Of a stretch of 64,000 nt of DNA, positions 1-12,572 are shown piece after piece. A program made the position numbers and the translations under genes. Numbering within the stretch: position 1 is the stretch's first letter; every line of letters starts with the position of its first letter. Source of the DNA: Pratylenchus scribneri (lineage: Eukaryota; Nematoda; Chromadorea; Rhabditida; Pratylenchidae). The notes under the pieces were generated by a model. It did no database searches. It had not been told where the DNA came from and saw only the letters and a program-made list of their open reading frames with translations. The DNA lies in NCBI GenBank assembly GCA_030063045.1, contig JAQSEB010000032.1:2604001-2668000 (forward strand). The letters are read 5' to 3'.

Positions 1-1165
1 CATATGCACAGTAATATCCGCTATTTTGTGCTTTTATTTACCGGACAAGTCCGGTAAACATATGCACAGTAATATCCGCTATTTTGTGCTTTTATTTACC
101 GGACAAGTCCGGTAACAGTAATATCCGCTATTTTGTGCTTTTATTTACCGGACAAGTCCGGTAAACATATGCACAAATATCCGCTATTTTGTGCTTTTAT
201 TTACCGGACAAGTCCGGTAAACATATGCACAGTAATATCCGCTATTTTGTGCTTTTATTTACCGGACAAGTCCGGTAACAGTAATATCCGCTATTTTGTG
301 CTTTTATTTACCGGACAAGTCCGGTAAACATATGCACAGTAATATCCGCTATTTTGTGCTTTTATTTACCGGACAAGTCCGGTAAACATATGCACAGTAA
401 TATCCGCTATTTTGTGCTTTTATTTACCGGACAAGTCCGGTAAACATATGCACAGTAATATCCGCTATTTTGTGCTTTTATTTACCGGACAAGTCCGGTA
501 AACATATGCACAGTAATATCCGCTATTTTGTGCTTTTATTTACCGGACAAGTCCGGTAAACATATGCACAGTAATATCCGCTATTTTGTGCTTTTATTTA
601 CCGGACAAGTCCGGTAACAGTAATATCCGCTATTTTGTGCTTTTATTTACCGGACAAGTCCGGTAACAGTAATATCCGCTATTTTGTGCTTTTATTTACC
701 GGACAAGTCCGGTAAACATATGCACAGTAATATCCGCTATTTTGTGCTTTTATTTACCGGACAAGTCCGGTAAACATATGCACAGTAATATCCGCTATTT
801 TGTGCTTTTATTTACCGGACAAGTCCGGTAAACATATGCACAGTAATATCCGCTATTTTGTGCTTTTATTTACCGGACAAGTCCGGTAACAGTAATATCC
901 GCTATTTTGTGCTTTTATTTACCGGACAAGTCCGGTAAACATATGCACAAATATCCGCTATTTTGTGCTTTTATTTACCGGACAAGTCCGGTAAACATAT
1001 GCACAGTAATATCCGCTATTTTGTGCTTTTATTTACCGGACAAGTCCGGTAACAGTAATATCCGCTATTTTGTGCTTTTATTTACCGGACAAGTCCGGTA
1101 AACATATGCACAAATATCCGCTATTTTGTGCTTTTATTTACCGGACAAGTCTGGTAAACATATGC
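1..1165. repeat. 58-bp tandem satellite with palindromic core
   Basis: About 20 head-to-tail units. The full unit is 58 bp; shorter variants of 49 bp (lacking the CATATGCA part) and 55 bp are interspersed. Each unit carries the near-perfect palindrome TTACCGGACAAGTCCGGTAA, nine paired bases either side of a central AA. The order of variants repeats: the stretch around 133-327 recurs identically at 907-1101, a higher-order period of 774 bp. The left end runs off the window. Short open frames inside it are a by-product of the repeat and are not genes. Confidence 0.97.
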
Positions 1166-1575
1166 ACATGAACTCGAGCACGAACAAAATATCTACGGGA
1201 TTTCACAATGGGAAAAAATGACTTCATGTTCGTGTCAATGTTCGAGTGTGAGTGCATGCACATGAGGTGTTCACAATGATTAATGCTTGAGTTTAATGCT
1301 TGTGTTCATGCTATAGCATTAACTCGAAAACAAGGGAGAGTCAAAATTTCAATTTTATTCAAAATTTGTTCGTGCACTTCGTGTTCGTGCACATCCTCAT
1401 GTTTCCATTGTGTAATAGATTAGAGATTACTCGCAATTTTCGTTTCACACAACACGAACATGCACTCGAATTCGAGCACGAACACTCTCATTGTGAAATG
1501 GTTGTGCATGAAGTCGAAGCATGAAGCACTCACTCGCACACGAACATTCGCACGAACACGAGCACGTGGACAAGG
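1155..1575. repeat. GCACGAAC/GTTCGTGC-rich degenerate repeat block
   Basis: The octamer GCACGAAC and its complement GTTCGTGC, with close variants such as CGAGCACGAAC, recur many times in both orientations between the satellite and the coiled-coil gene. Spacing is irregular, so this is not a clean tandem array. Overlapping open frames on both strands here are low-complexity shadows. No function can be assigned from sequence alone. Confidence 0.6.
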
Positions 1576-1680
1576 CTTTATCAACTTGAGGCGGGGGAAA
1601 TTTAGCTAAATCTTTGAAATATGTGCAAAAAACTTTTATTACCAATGAAAAATGAATAATAATTGTTTTACAGAAATTCA

Positions 1681-2597
1681 CTTGTTTTCTTTTCCTTCTT
1701 TGATTTCTTTATTTGAATCCTCAATTTTCATCTTGGCCATTATCACGTCCGCGTCGGAGTAGTCGAGCGTGATAGCGAGCCATCTTTTGGCGAGCAACTT
1801 CTCGTCGGCGCTCCTCAATCCGATTCCGCTCATTCTGTTGCTCTTCATTAAAGATTCGTCGCTCTTCCCTGAACAATTCTCTCTCTTCCCTGAACAATTC
1901 TCCCTCTTGTCGATCAAGTTCCTGTTGCCGCCGATCCAATTCTCTCTCTTGTTGATCAAGTTCCTCTTGCCGCCTTCTATTTTCTTCTTCCATTTGTCGG
2001 ATGGCCTCTTCACGACGTCTTCTTTCTTCCCGTTCGCGATCGGAATCTGATGAAGACATTAGTTGGATTTTTGGAAATCTGAAAGGGATTGGACAAAAAT
2101 TGGCGAAAATGCTCGGTTATGGAAATTAATATCGTAGGAATAGGAAATGAGGGAGAGGGAGGAAATTTGGCCTAATTACATTTGGATGGAGGGAATCGAG
2201 GATGAAGTGGGAATGACGGGAATGACATTCTAATAAATTTTCTTTATTTTATGGTCCCATTGAAATTTTGGGTACTTGTTGGGTTTGGGTCCCATTTTTC
2301 GTGAGAAGAGTTATAATATGCGAAGTGTCGGTCGATAGAAAATAGACTTTATTCAGAAATGGGAAATGACAATTGGTGTTATTTGGGGAAATGGGACTAG
2401 ACACTAGACTGAGAAAGAATGAGACAATGACAAGGGAAATGGGAAGCTTAAATAGTATTATTATTTATTACAATATGAAATGGGAAAATAGGGAGTACAG
2501 TATATTACAATAATACAATAGTACAAATCAGTACAATACAAAACAATCAATATCTATCATCTCATTATTACAAGCGTAAAAGTGAAGGTCCCTATTT
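1681..2597. repeat. segmental duplication, copy 1 (partner 9130-10000)
   Basis: This block is nearly identical to about 9130-10000. It includes the minus-strand coiled-coil reading frame and roughly 500 bp of its upstream flank. The copies differ by in-frame indels in the coding region and a few small indels upstream. Identity stops abruptly near 2597, where copy 2 continues into a palindromic segment. The left inverted-repeat end of the element described at 9688-10170 is present here at 2276-2292, but no matching right end is seen. Confidence 0.9.
1721..2059 (-). CDS. small charged coiled-coil protein, copy A
   Basis: Uninterrupted reading frame of 112 residues. It starts with MSSSDSDRERE and is then almost entirely Glu/Arg/Gln in a heptad-like pattern, so one long, highly charged alpha-helix or coiled coil is expected. 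It ends in a basic stretch and RRGRDNGQDEN. No signal peptide, membrane segment or known domain is visible. It is a close paralogue of the frame at 9172-9480 and a more distant relative of 8159-8485. Copy A carries extra internal units (a duplicated REERELF segment) absent from copy B. Preservation of the frame in both copies despite in-frame indels suggests it is coding. Function unknown. Confidence 0.6.
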   Translation of the reverse strand: MSSSDSDREREERRRREEAIRQMEEENRRRQEELDQQERELDRRQQELDRQEGELFREERELFREERRIFNEEQQNERNRIEERRREVARQKMARYHARLLRRGRDNGQDEN

Positions 2598-2777
2598 GCG
2601 CCACACAGTTCATTTCACTGTTTTGTTATTTTGGCGATAAATTGTTAATTATTTTTTTTATATTCGTATTTTATTTTGCTTACAAATCGCAAATTTCATT
2701 TACATTTTCTTATCAGTAATTTTCCATTTATTCATATAAATTGATTAAGTGGAATAGGAATTTTTAAAACTGAAGAA

Positions 2778-4905
2778 ATGCTAAATTATTCGAAAACATT
2801 TATTCCCAGGGCCAAATGCATATGTAAGTTTTTTCGAAAAAATCAAATAATTAATTAAAATGTAAATTAAGCAGTCGCTCTATTCACCCGCTCCGGGTCA
2901 AGCATATCGCAAACGGAACCAAGTGCCCCATTTTTATGTTCTCAAATTCCGGGCCCAAATTCAATGAAAATGAAGGAGGCGATGGAAAGAGTGCATGTAA
3001 AATAAATGAATAAATAATTTTAATATGAATTCATTTTAAGCAAACGACATCCGTAAAATTCTTTATTGATTATGAGGTTAATTTGTAGTTAATTTTTGTT
3101 TTAAAAATAATTTTTAGCAATCTTTTGGGAATTATCTGATTGATGCGGATGGGAATAAATTATTGGTAATTATTACTATTCAAATCATTATTAATTTTTT
3201 ACTCATTTTTAAAGGATGTCTTCACTCAAATTTCATCCTTGCCTCTCGGTTATAACCATCCTTCATTGGTTGAAGTGGCCAAAGATTCACGTTTCATTGT
3301 AATTTTATTGAATATTTCTTCAATTTTTAAAACAATTCACAGACTTCTGCAATAAGCAGACCTGCATTGGGCGCATATCCAAGAACGGATTTTGCCAAAA
3401 TCATCGAAAATTCCCTCGGCCAAGTTGCACCCAAAGGCCTCAGCCATGTTCAAACAATGCTCTGCGGGACGAGTGCAAATGAAAATGCAATAAAAACGGC
3501 ATTTATTCATTATCAAACTCGAAAGCGTGGAGGAAAATCACCAACTGCAAATGATCTGAACAGTTGTATGGAACATAAACTTCCAGGGACTCCAAATTTG
3601 AGCGTTCTTGGTAGAAATAAATTTATAAATTTATTATTTAATTTATTTTTGAATATTTTAAGGTTTTCATGGATCATTTCATGGACGATCTCTTGCAATG
3701 TTGAGCGTAACTCGGTAAATTTAATGATTTTCTTTTGAGTTAAATTATATTTTTTATAGATCAAAAGCTATTCATAAAGTGGATATTCCGGTAAATTAAA
3801 ATAAAATTAATTAAAATAAAATTTTGTGTTATCTGATTTTAAAAATTTCATAGGCATTTAAATGGCCAACTGCAAATTTTCCTCGTTACAAATATCCACT
3901 TGAAAAGAACCAACAATATAATGAACAACAGGACAAAAGTTACTCATTTTAATAAATTAACTTAAATAAAAAAAATTAAGGTTGTTTGGCAGAAGTCGCT
4001 GAATTAATAAAGAAATGCAAAAATGATGGGAATGATGTTGCCGCATTGATTGTGGAACCAATTCAATGTAATTAAATCCATTTGATTTAAATGAAATTTT
4101 ACAGGTGAAGGAGGCGATCATCATGGTTCAGCGGAATTTTTTAAAGGATTACAAGCAATTTGTCGGGACAATGGCGTCTTCTTTATTGTGGACGAAGTAC
4201 AAACTGGAGGAGGAACTTGCGGAACATATTGGGCACATGAACAATGGGGCCTTCCATGTAATTTTTAAATTCCGAAAAATTTACAAATAAACTTTCAGCT
4301 CCCCCTGATTTTGTCACATTTTCGAAAAAAGCTTTGATTGGCGGTTATTATTATAAAGATGATTTGCGCATAAACGAGGTTAAATATAAAATATTTATCG
4401 AGAATAATCCACCGAATTTTAGCCTTATCGAATTTACAACACGTAAGTGAATGTCATTTTTAAAGAATTAATTTAAAATAATATTTCACAGATGGATGGG
4501 TGAACCGACAAAATTGGTTTTGTTGGAAAAAGTGGTAGAAGTGATAAAAAAGAACAATTTGGTGGAGAAAACGAAGAATATTGGCAAATTAATGTTAGAT
4601 GGATTGAGGCAATTGGAAAACAATTATCCAAATTTGGTTTCCAATTCACGCGGCCTTGGCACACTTTGCTCATTTGATATGCCGAATGCTTCCACCAGAG
4701 ACCGTTTCATTGAAATGTCCATTAGCGAAGGATTGCATATTGGCGGGTGCGGTGAATCCACAATAAGGTATTTATTTATTTTTGATGAATTTAATTTTAA
4801 TTTTTTAAACATTTTTTAAGATTCCGTCCGGCGTTGATTTACGAAAAGAAACATTTGGATGCAACATTAAACCTTTTGGATTCGGCATTAAAGAAAATGA
4901 AATAA
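2778..4905 (+). CDS. gta-1: 4-aminobutyrate aminotransferase, mitochondrial
   Basis: Spliced from many short exons into a class-III, PLP-dependent aminotransferase of roughly 480 residues. The first exon (ATG at 2778, donor at 2824) encodes a basic, hydroxylated N-terminus, [14 protein letters not shown], that fits a mitochondrial presequence. The order of motifs follows GABA transaminase: [63 protein letters not shown], the PLP-lysine region [27 protein letters not shown] and a C-terminal FRPAL. It transfers the amino group of GABA to 2-oxoglutarate, giving succinate semialdehyde and glutamate in the mitochondrial matrix. TAF13 follows about 210 bp downstream on the same strand. The family assignment is secure; the gene symbol is borrowed from C. 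elegans. Confidence 0.93.
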
Positions 4906-5117
4906 AGAGGATTTTTATTGATAGAGTGCAATTTAATTATTATATTTTGCCAAATTAATATAAATTTCTAGTATTTGCTCACATTCATATTAAATTGATA
5001 AATGCTTTGTTAAAATTATTTTATCATTTCGTTAATTAAAAAATCGTTTTAACCGATTAATTTATTTATTTTATTTAAATGATTGTGAAATATTAAATTC
5101 AAAATAATTAAGAAAAA

Positions 5118-5663
5118 ATGATCGACGAGTCCTGCCTATTCGATTCAGGTTCGTTTGTTAGTTTAAATAACCAAAAAATAAAACCCTTCATTTTTAGAGG
5201 AAGAAGAGGATGAGGAAGCAAAGAAAAAGAATCCGGAAGAGAAGAAGAAATTCCTGTTTCGTCGAGAATTGCGAGCAATGTTATATGGATTTGGCGATGA
5301 AAAGGTTTATAAAATTGATTAAAAAATTAATTTGAATTTTAAAGCAACAAGACGAGAACACACTTGAATTACTTGAACAGGTAAATTACAAAAATCGCGA
5401 TTAAAAATAATTTTTATTTGAAGATCGTTACCGACTTTATAAAGGAAGTCTGCCTAAAGGCGTTGGAAGTTGGAAAACCAAATCGAATTAATTTGGAGGA
5501 CATTCATTATCGTAAGTGATTCTAATAAATTAATAAATAATAAACTTAAAATTAAGTTATTCGAAGAGATCAGAAGAAATTCAGTCGGGTCAAAGAATTG
5601 CTGTCATTAAGTGAAGAATTGAAGAAGGCGCGGAAAGCATTTGACGATGTCAAAGAATTATAA
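5118..5663 (+). CDS. taf-13: TFIID subunit 13 (TAF13)
   Basis: Five short exons give a protein of about 115 residues, the usual TAF13 size. After an acidic N-terminus (EEEEDEEAKKK) comes the histone-fold signature: FRRELRAMLYGFGDEKQQ, then DFIKEVCLKALEVGKPNRIN, LEDIHYLIRRDQKKFSRVKE and LLSLSEELKKARKAFDDV. TAF13 pairs with TAF11 through this fold inside TFIID and helps load TBP at core promoters. It starts about 210 bp after GABA transaminase and ends about 160 bp before PRORP, all on the same strand, which is compatible with co-transcription. Confidence 0.93.
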
Positions 5664-5824
5664 ATCAATTTTATGTCGTTTTATTTAAATTATAAATTTC
5701 AATATAAAAGAGGATTAATCAATAACTATTTATTATTTTGTTTTCAACAATTAAATATTTTTAAATTTCCGTAAAAACCATTTTTAATTGATAATCATAA
5801 ATTTAAGGTTTTTTATTATTTTTT

Positions 5825-8036
5825 ATGCCAGCGGAACAAAAAAATTTACGTGAACAAAGACAAATTTGTTATACCGCAAGGTTAAATAAATTTCAATTCA
5901 ATATTTATACCATCCTTTTAAGAGATTTATATTTTGATTGTTTGTCCAAAAATAAGGAAGAGGCAAAAAAGTGTTTCAGTGAATACAAAAATTTCGCCGC
6001 CAAGTGCGATGAGACTTGGGTGTAAGTAATTAAAATAATTTATTATAATAATAAAAATTAATTAAGCCAACATTTTATTCGGAAGAGAAATTTGGAAAAA
6101 TACAAAAATGTTGTTGCGGTACAGGATGATGGTGTCATCAAAACAGCAGCCAATTAGATCAATTTATAATGATGAAGTAAGAAATGATAAATTATTTAAA
6201 TTAATATTAATAAATTTTAAAAGGCATATTATGTTCCAAAAATCAATCCAAACTATCCGCTATCACGTTTCGCAATTGAACGGACGAATGGGTTCTCAGC
6301 CGACAAATTGGCCAAATTTTATAAAGAAAACAATGCAAATGGGGGAATTAAATATTTGTCCATGTTGTTCAATTCTCCCACATTTATTCCAAATGAGAAA
6401 ACATTCATGCAAGCTGCAAAAATTATTGCATTAGTAAGCTTTAAAAAATGGAATAATTAAATTGTGCATATTTTAGTTTAATTCATCTGGCACTGAAAAA
6501 TCAGCCGGTGTTGACCATTTTTATAGAAAATTACGAGATCAATCAAAAAATGTGAGAAATAAATTTTTGCGCACATCAATTGAAATTCTTTTGGATTCAT
6601 GTGAAGGAAAATGGGATAAAATCAATTTGTTGAGCAAAATTCCTGGCAATGAAGAATTATTTGAAATATTAGCAGCGAATGCATTGGCAATGGACCAAAT
6701 TGATATTATCAGGTTTAAATTAATTACATAATTTAAATATAAATATTTATCAGGGATTTGTGTGCCACAATGAAGCCGAAAGAGAAGTTTTTCATGTCAG
6801 AGAATGGATTATTTTGGGAACTTTTTTTGAAAAAAATTCAATTGCCAAATGGAAATGATGAAAAATTAATGAAAATATTAATGGACCAGCTGATTTCATT
6901 GGAAAGGCCAATTATAAAAGACGAATGGGAGCAAATTAAAATGGCAATTGAGTAAAAAATATTAATGAATTTTAACAATTAATTAAACAAAAATTTAGAA
7001 AATATGACAAATGGGAAATTACGAGGGCAAATGTCTCACAAGAATCATTGAAATGTTCAATTTGTAGAAGGAAATTGCAACCACAAACAACACTGAATGA
7101 TCAACAATTTTCAAAACTTAAATTGGAATTCAAAGAATTGCTAATCAAAGGATTGAAGAACAAAACAGTGGCTAATAATATAGGTAAAAATTATTAATAA
7201 TAAAATAAATAAATTTATTATAAATTCAGAAATGGAATTCTCAACATTGCTAAGAAGTCTGAAAATGAATAACAAAAATTTGGCCAAAATTGAAAGGTTG
7301 GGTTGACCAATTAATTTAACAATATAAATAAATATTTTAGGCCATTGGTCGTGGATGCATTAAATTTAACGTTTGGTCGCATTGGAATAGCCCTCGCTGA
7401 CTATTTTCATTATTCAATCCGCACTTTGATTGAACATGGATTTTATCCAATTTTGATTGTTACAAAAGGTGAATTTCCTGAATGCAGTGAAGAATTCAAA
7501 CGACGTGGTGTTCATTATTTTAATATCAACAAAGGGTTTGTGCCTTCCATCATTCATTAAAAATCAATAATGCAAATTAAAGGGATCAGAGATTTATGTC
7601 CAGATTTTCGCATGAAGATGATCTTTTCATTTTGAACAGGTACAGATTATTGCAAATAATTAATTTTTTAATTTTTATTTAAAGTGCCTTCCTGCTCGGC
7701 CCAAATACGCATGTTCTTAGCAATGACCAATTTTTGAATTATGATAACGGCAAAACTGGCAAGCTTTCTGTAGAGCTTTCCAACATATTCAAAATATGGC
7801 GAGAAACTAGAATTATCAGATTCGTGGATTTGAGATATCAAAGTAAACTCAAAATCAAGGTCGACTATAATTTTAATATTATAAGGATAAATTAATTTCA
7901 GATGCCCTCCAAATATTTGACATCCGCCCATGGTGATGAGAAGAATGGATATCATATAATAGGAAGGAACAAGCCGAATAGTCATTTTACTTTTGTCAAC
8001 ACCACTGAATACATTTATTGTGTTAAAACTGCATAA
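5825..8036 (+). CDS. protein-only RNase P (PRORP/MRPP3), mitochondrial type
   Basis: Multi-exon gene. The N-terminal half is helical and fits the pentatricopeptide-like region of PRORP. A split zinc-binding module follows: CSICRRKLQPQTTL in the middle exons, with its partner residues expected near the C-terminus. The C-terminal NYN nuclease domain shows RPLVVDALNLTFGRIGIALA (first catalytic Asp), FSHEDDLFILNSAFLLG (the paired Asp) and THVLSNDQFLNY (fourth Asp), followed by a C-terminal GYHIIGRN-containing segment. In animals this enzyme cuts 5' leaders from mitochondrial tRNA precursors, working with a tRNA methyltransferase subcomplex. The first ATG used is at 5825; a clear targeting peptide is not obvious there, so an upstream exon cannot be excluded. 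Confidence 0.85.
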
Positions 8037-8158
8037 AATTTTTTAATTGTCTTCGATTTAATCAATTCTATGTTTTTAACACATTTTTCATTTTTAAATA
8101 CAATTGTAAAAAATTTTAAATTTCAGTTCAAATTCCTTTCAGATTTTTAAAATCAAAA

Positions 8159-8485
8159 ATGTCCGCATCTGACAATTCCGAGCGCGAACTTCAACGTAGA
8201 GAAAACGAAGCAAGGCAAGAGCAGGAGAGAATCCGCCAGCGGGAAGAAGAGCTGAGACAGCGAGAAGAAGAGCTTGGACAGCGAGAAGAAGACCTCAGAC
8301 AGCGAGAAGAAGATATTAGAGAAAGAATGCAGCAGGAAAACCGAGAAAGACAACTTGAGCATATGCGTGAAAATGCTCGTCATCATGAACAAGCGCTTCA
8401 GAGGTTACGCCAGCGGCAAATTTGGGCCATTCAAAAGCGCAATCAACGCCAACGCCGACGTGATAATGGCCAAGATGAAAATTGA
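8159..8485 (+). CDS. small charged coiled-coil protein, copy C
   Basis: Single open frame of 108 residues, MSASDNSERELQRRENEARQ at the start, then repeated REEELRQREEEL-type heptads and a basic C-terminus ending RRRDNGQDEN. The N-terminal serine/acidic segment and the C-terminal RRDNGQDEN are shared with the minus-strand copies at 1721-2059 and 9172-9480, so it is a diverged, inverted member of the same family. It lies 122 bp after PRORP. The nucleotide sequence beyond its stop resembles the other copies' 3' ends (GGCCAAGATGAAAATTGAG). No known domain; function unknown. Confidence 0.55.
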   Translation: MSASDNSERELQRRENEARQEQERIRQREEELRQREEELGQREEDLRQREEDIRERMQQENRERQLEHMRENARHHEQALQRLRQRQIWAIQKRNQRQRRRDNGQDEN

Positions 8486-9171
8486 GCATTCAATTGAAGA
8501 AATCAAAGAAGGAAAGAAAACAAGTTAATTTCTGTAAACAATAAATTATTCATTTTTCGTTGATAATAAAAGTTAATTATTCATTTTCGTTGATAATAAG
8601 TTTTTTGGGTAAATTTTGATTTCAATCGTAGATTAAGAGTGAAGGTAGATGTAAAGGATAACACTGACTATTATTCCGTTTTGCCAATAGCAATTGGCCA
8701 AAGCACTTGGGTGGCCTTGGGAAAATGTCAAGAACGGAAAAATTCCTTGATGAACATTGACACAAGCAAAATATCCGTGAGGGAATTGGCCCTTTATTGT
8801 CCAAATATTTATTTAGCAATTGGTCAAAGGCAAAGCACTTGGGTGGCCTTGGGAAAATGCCAAGAACGGAAAAATTCCTTGATGAACATTGACCCAAGCA
8901 AAATATACGTGAGTGGACAAAAGAAAACATTTTATGGATAAATAAATGCAAATTTGTGGAAAAATTCTTACCCAGTGTAAAAAATCGGAAATGCAAAATA
9001 TATCTAAACTGGACGGACCGAGTCCGATTATGAAAATTAAGACAAATTATATTTTTTTCGCGAAAATTGAATAATTCGGAAAACTTGAATTATAAGAATT
9101 GTTTAAAGAAATTATGTATTTTTATTCATTTGTCTTCCTTCCTTCTTTCTTGAATTCCATCACTTTGATCC
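8486..9171. repeat. intergenic region with direct duplication (8697-8780 and 8830-8912)
   Basis: Between two coiled-coil genes. It contains a direct duplication with period near 133 bp: a stretch beginning GGCCAAAGCACTTGGGTGGC recurs almost unchanged. Both copies can be read as QSTWVALGKCQERKNSLMNI on the plus strand, with no recognisable domain and no clear gene model. Near 9010 is a short hairpin, GGACGGACCGAGTCC. I see no convincing coding unit. Confidence 0.6.
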
Positions 9172-9480
9172 TCAATTTCCATTTCCATTTTGGCCATTAT
9201 CACGTCCGCGTCGGAGTTGTCGAGCGCGATAGCGAGCCATATGTTGTCGAGCAATTTCTCGTCGGCGCTCCTCAATCCGATTCCGCTCATTCTGTCGCTC
9301 TTCATTATAGATTCGTTGCCCTTCCCTTTGCAACTCGTCCTCTTGTCGATCCAATTCTCTCTCTTGTTGATCAAGTTCCTCTTGCCGCCTTCTATTTTCT
9401 TCTTCCATTTGTCGGATGGCCTCTTCACGACGTCTTCTTTCTTCCCTTTCCCGTTCGCGATCGGAATCTGATGAAGACAT
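9172..9480 (-). CDS. small charged coiled-coil protein, copy B
   Basis: Reading frame of 102 residues, MSSSDSDREREREERRRREE then Glu/Arg/Gln-rich heptads and a basic C-terminus RRGRDNGQNGNGN. It is nearly identical to copy A (1721-2059) over both ends but lacks part of the internal repeats and has an extra RERE near the start. Both copies also share their upstream region for about 500 bp, so the presumed promoter was duplicated with the gene. No catalytic or targeting motif is visible. Function unknown. Confidence 0.6.
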   Translation of the reverse strand: MSSSDSDREREREERRRREEAIRQMEEENRRRQEELDQQERELDRQEDELQREGQRIYNEERQNERNRIEERRREIARQHMARYRARQLRRGRDNGQNGNGN

Positions 9481-9687
9481 TTGTTGGATTTTTGGAAATC
9501 TGAAAGGGATTGGACAAAAATTGGCGAAAATGCTCGGTTATGGAAATTAATATCGTAAGAATAGGAAAGGGAGGAAATTTGGCCTAATTACATTTGGATG
9601 GAGGGAATCGAGGATGAAGTGGGAATGACGGGAATGACATTCTAATAAATTTTCTTTATTTTATGGTCCCATTGAAATTTTGGGTAC

Positions 9688-10170
9688 TTGTTGGGTTTGG
9701 GTCCCATTTTTCGTGAGAAGAGTTATAATATGCGAAGTGTCGGTCGATAGAAAATAGACTTTATTCAGAAATGGGAAATGACAATTGGTGTTATTTGGGG
9801 AAATGGGACTAGACACTAGACTGAGAAAGAATGAGACAATGACAAGGGAAATGGGGAGCTTAAATAGTATTATTACAATATGAAATGGGAAAATAGGGAG
9901 TACAGTATATTACAATAATACAATAGTACAAATCAGTACAATACAAAACAATCAATATCTATCATCTCATCTCATTATTACAAGCGTAAAAGTGAAGGGT
10001 CCCTATTTGGGTATTAGCTATTACCTATTATTAGGGTAAAGATTAGAGCTGGAGGATACGTAAGATGATTTTTACTCTATCATATCCGTAACCTCTCATT
10101 GAATGTCCCTAACTCTAATTCCGATCTAGGGGAACCTTATTTTGCAAAAAAAAGGACCCAAACCCAACAA
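9688..10170. mobile_element. putative foldback/MITE-like element with 17-bp inverted ends
   Basis: TTGTTGGGTTTGGGTCC at 9688-9704 is matched by its exact complement GGACCCAAACCCAACAA at 10154-10170. The interior has no open frame of note. The first three hundred bases of the interior are shared with 2276-2597, but that copy lacks the right end. The segment 10010-10140 contains further imperfect inverted repeats (ATTAGAGCT against AACTCTAAT). A non-autonomous DNA transposon is a reasonable guess; no target-site duplication was confirmed. Confidence 0.45.
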
Positions 10171-10566
10171 TTTCACATTTTTCATTTTTACATACAATTG
10201 TAAAAAAATTTAAATTTACTTTCGTTTCAAAATAACATCAATATCGATTTAGTTTATGATTTGCATAATTTTTATTGGAGGCTGGGAATTTTTTGAGAGA
10301 TTATTTATTTTTTTTTGTTATTTGGAAAAAAAGCTTCCGTTGGTTATGGTTCCTTCTCTTAATTTTTAAACTAAACATCCGAGACAAATCATTTAAGTAA
10401 ATAAAACAGCTAGATCATTAAAAAGCCATCATTCCATTCAATATTCCAGTTTAGTAGCAAATAAAAATTAATTATTCACCATTTTTATTTAATTCGATAA
10501 AAAAACAATTCAATTTCTATTTCTCACAATTATTTTCAGTAACAAGTAGTTAAAAATAATACAAAA
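10171..10566. other. upstream region of aspartate aminotransferase
   Basis: AT-rich sequence without an open frame of note. It presumably holds the promoter and trans-splice acceptor of the downstream aminotransferase gene. I see no distinctive motif. Confidence 0.4.
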
Positions 10567-12351
<1,785 letters not shown>

Positions 12352-12572
12352 TCAATGAATAGTTGGATGAATTATTGTGCAACAAAACCGATGATAATAA
12401 ATAGGGATGCTCACTCACATATTTTGAAAAATTGAATGGTTTTGATAGTTTCAATTTTAGCAAATAAATATCGTTTAAATGATAAATATTGATTGATTTT
12501 GTCAACATCAAATTGTTAAATAATACTTAAACAATATTGAAAAATATTCATATTACAGTGTTTTTATATAGA

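Noticed and set aside
133..1101. Two identical 64-codon frames in the 58-bp satellite
   Set aside because: Shadows of the tandem repeat; their identity reflects the 774-bp higher-order period and not a gene pair.
1300..1681. Overlapping open frames on both strands
   Set aside because: Their sequence is dominated by the GCACGAAC motif and simple composition; no splice structure or protein-like pattern.
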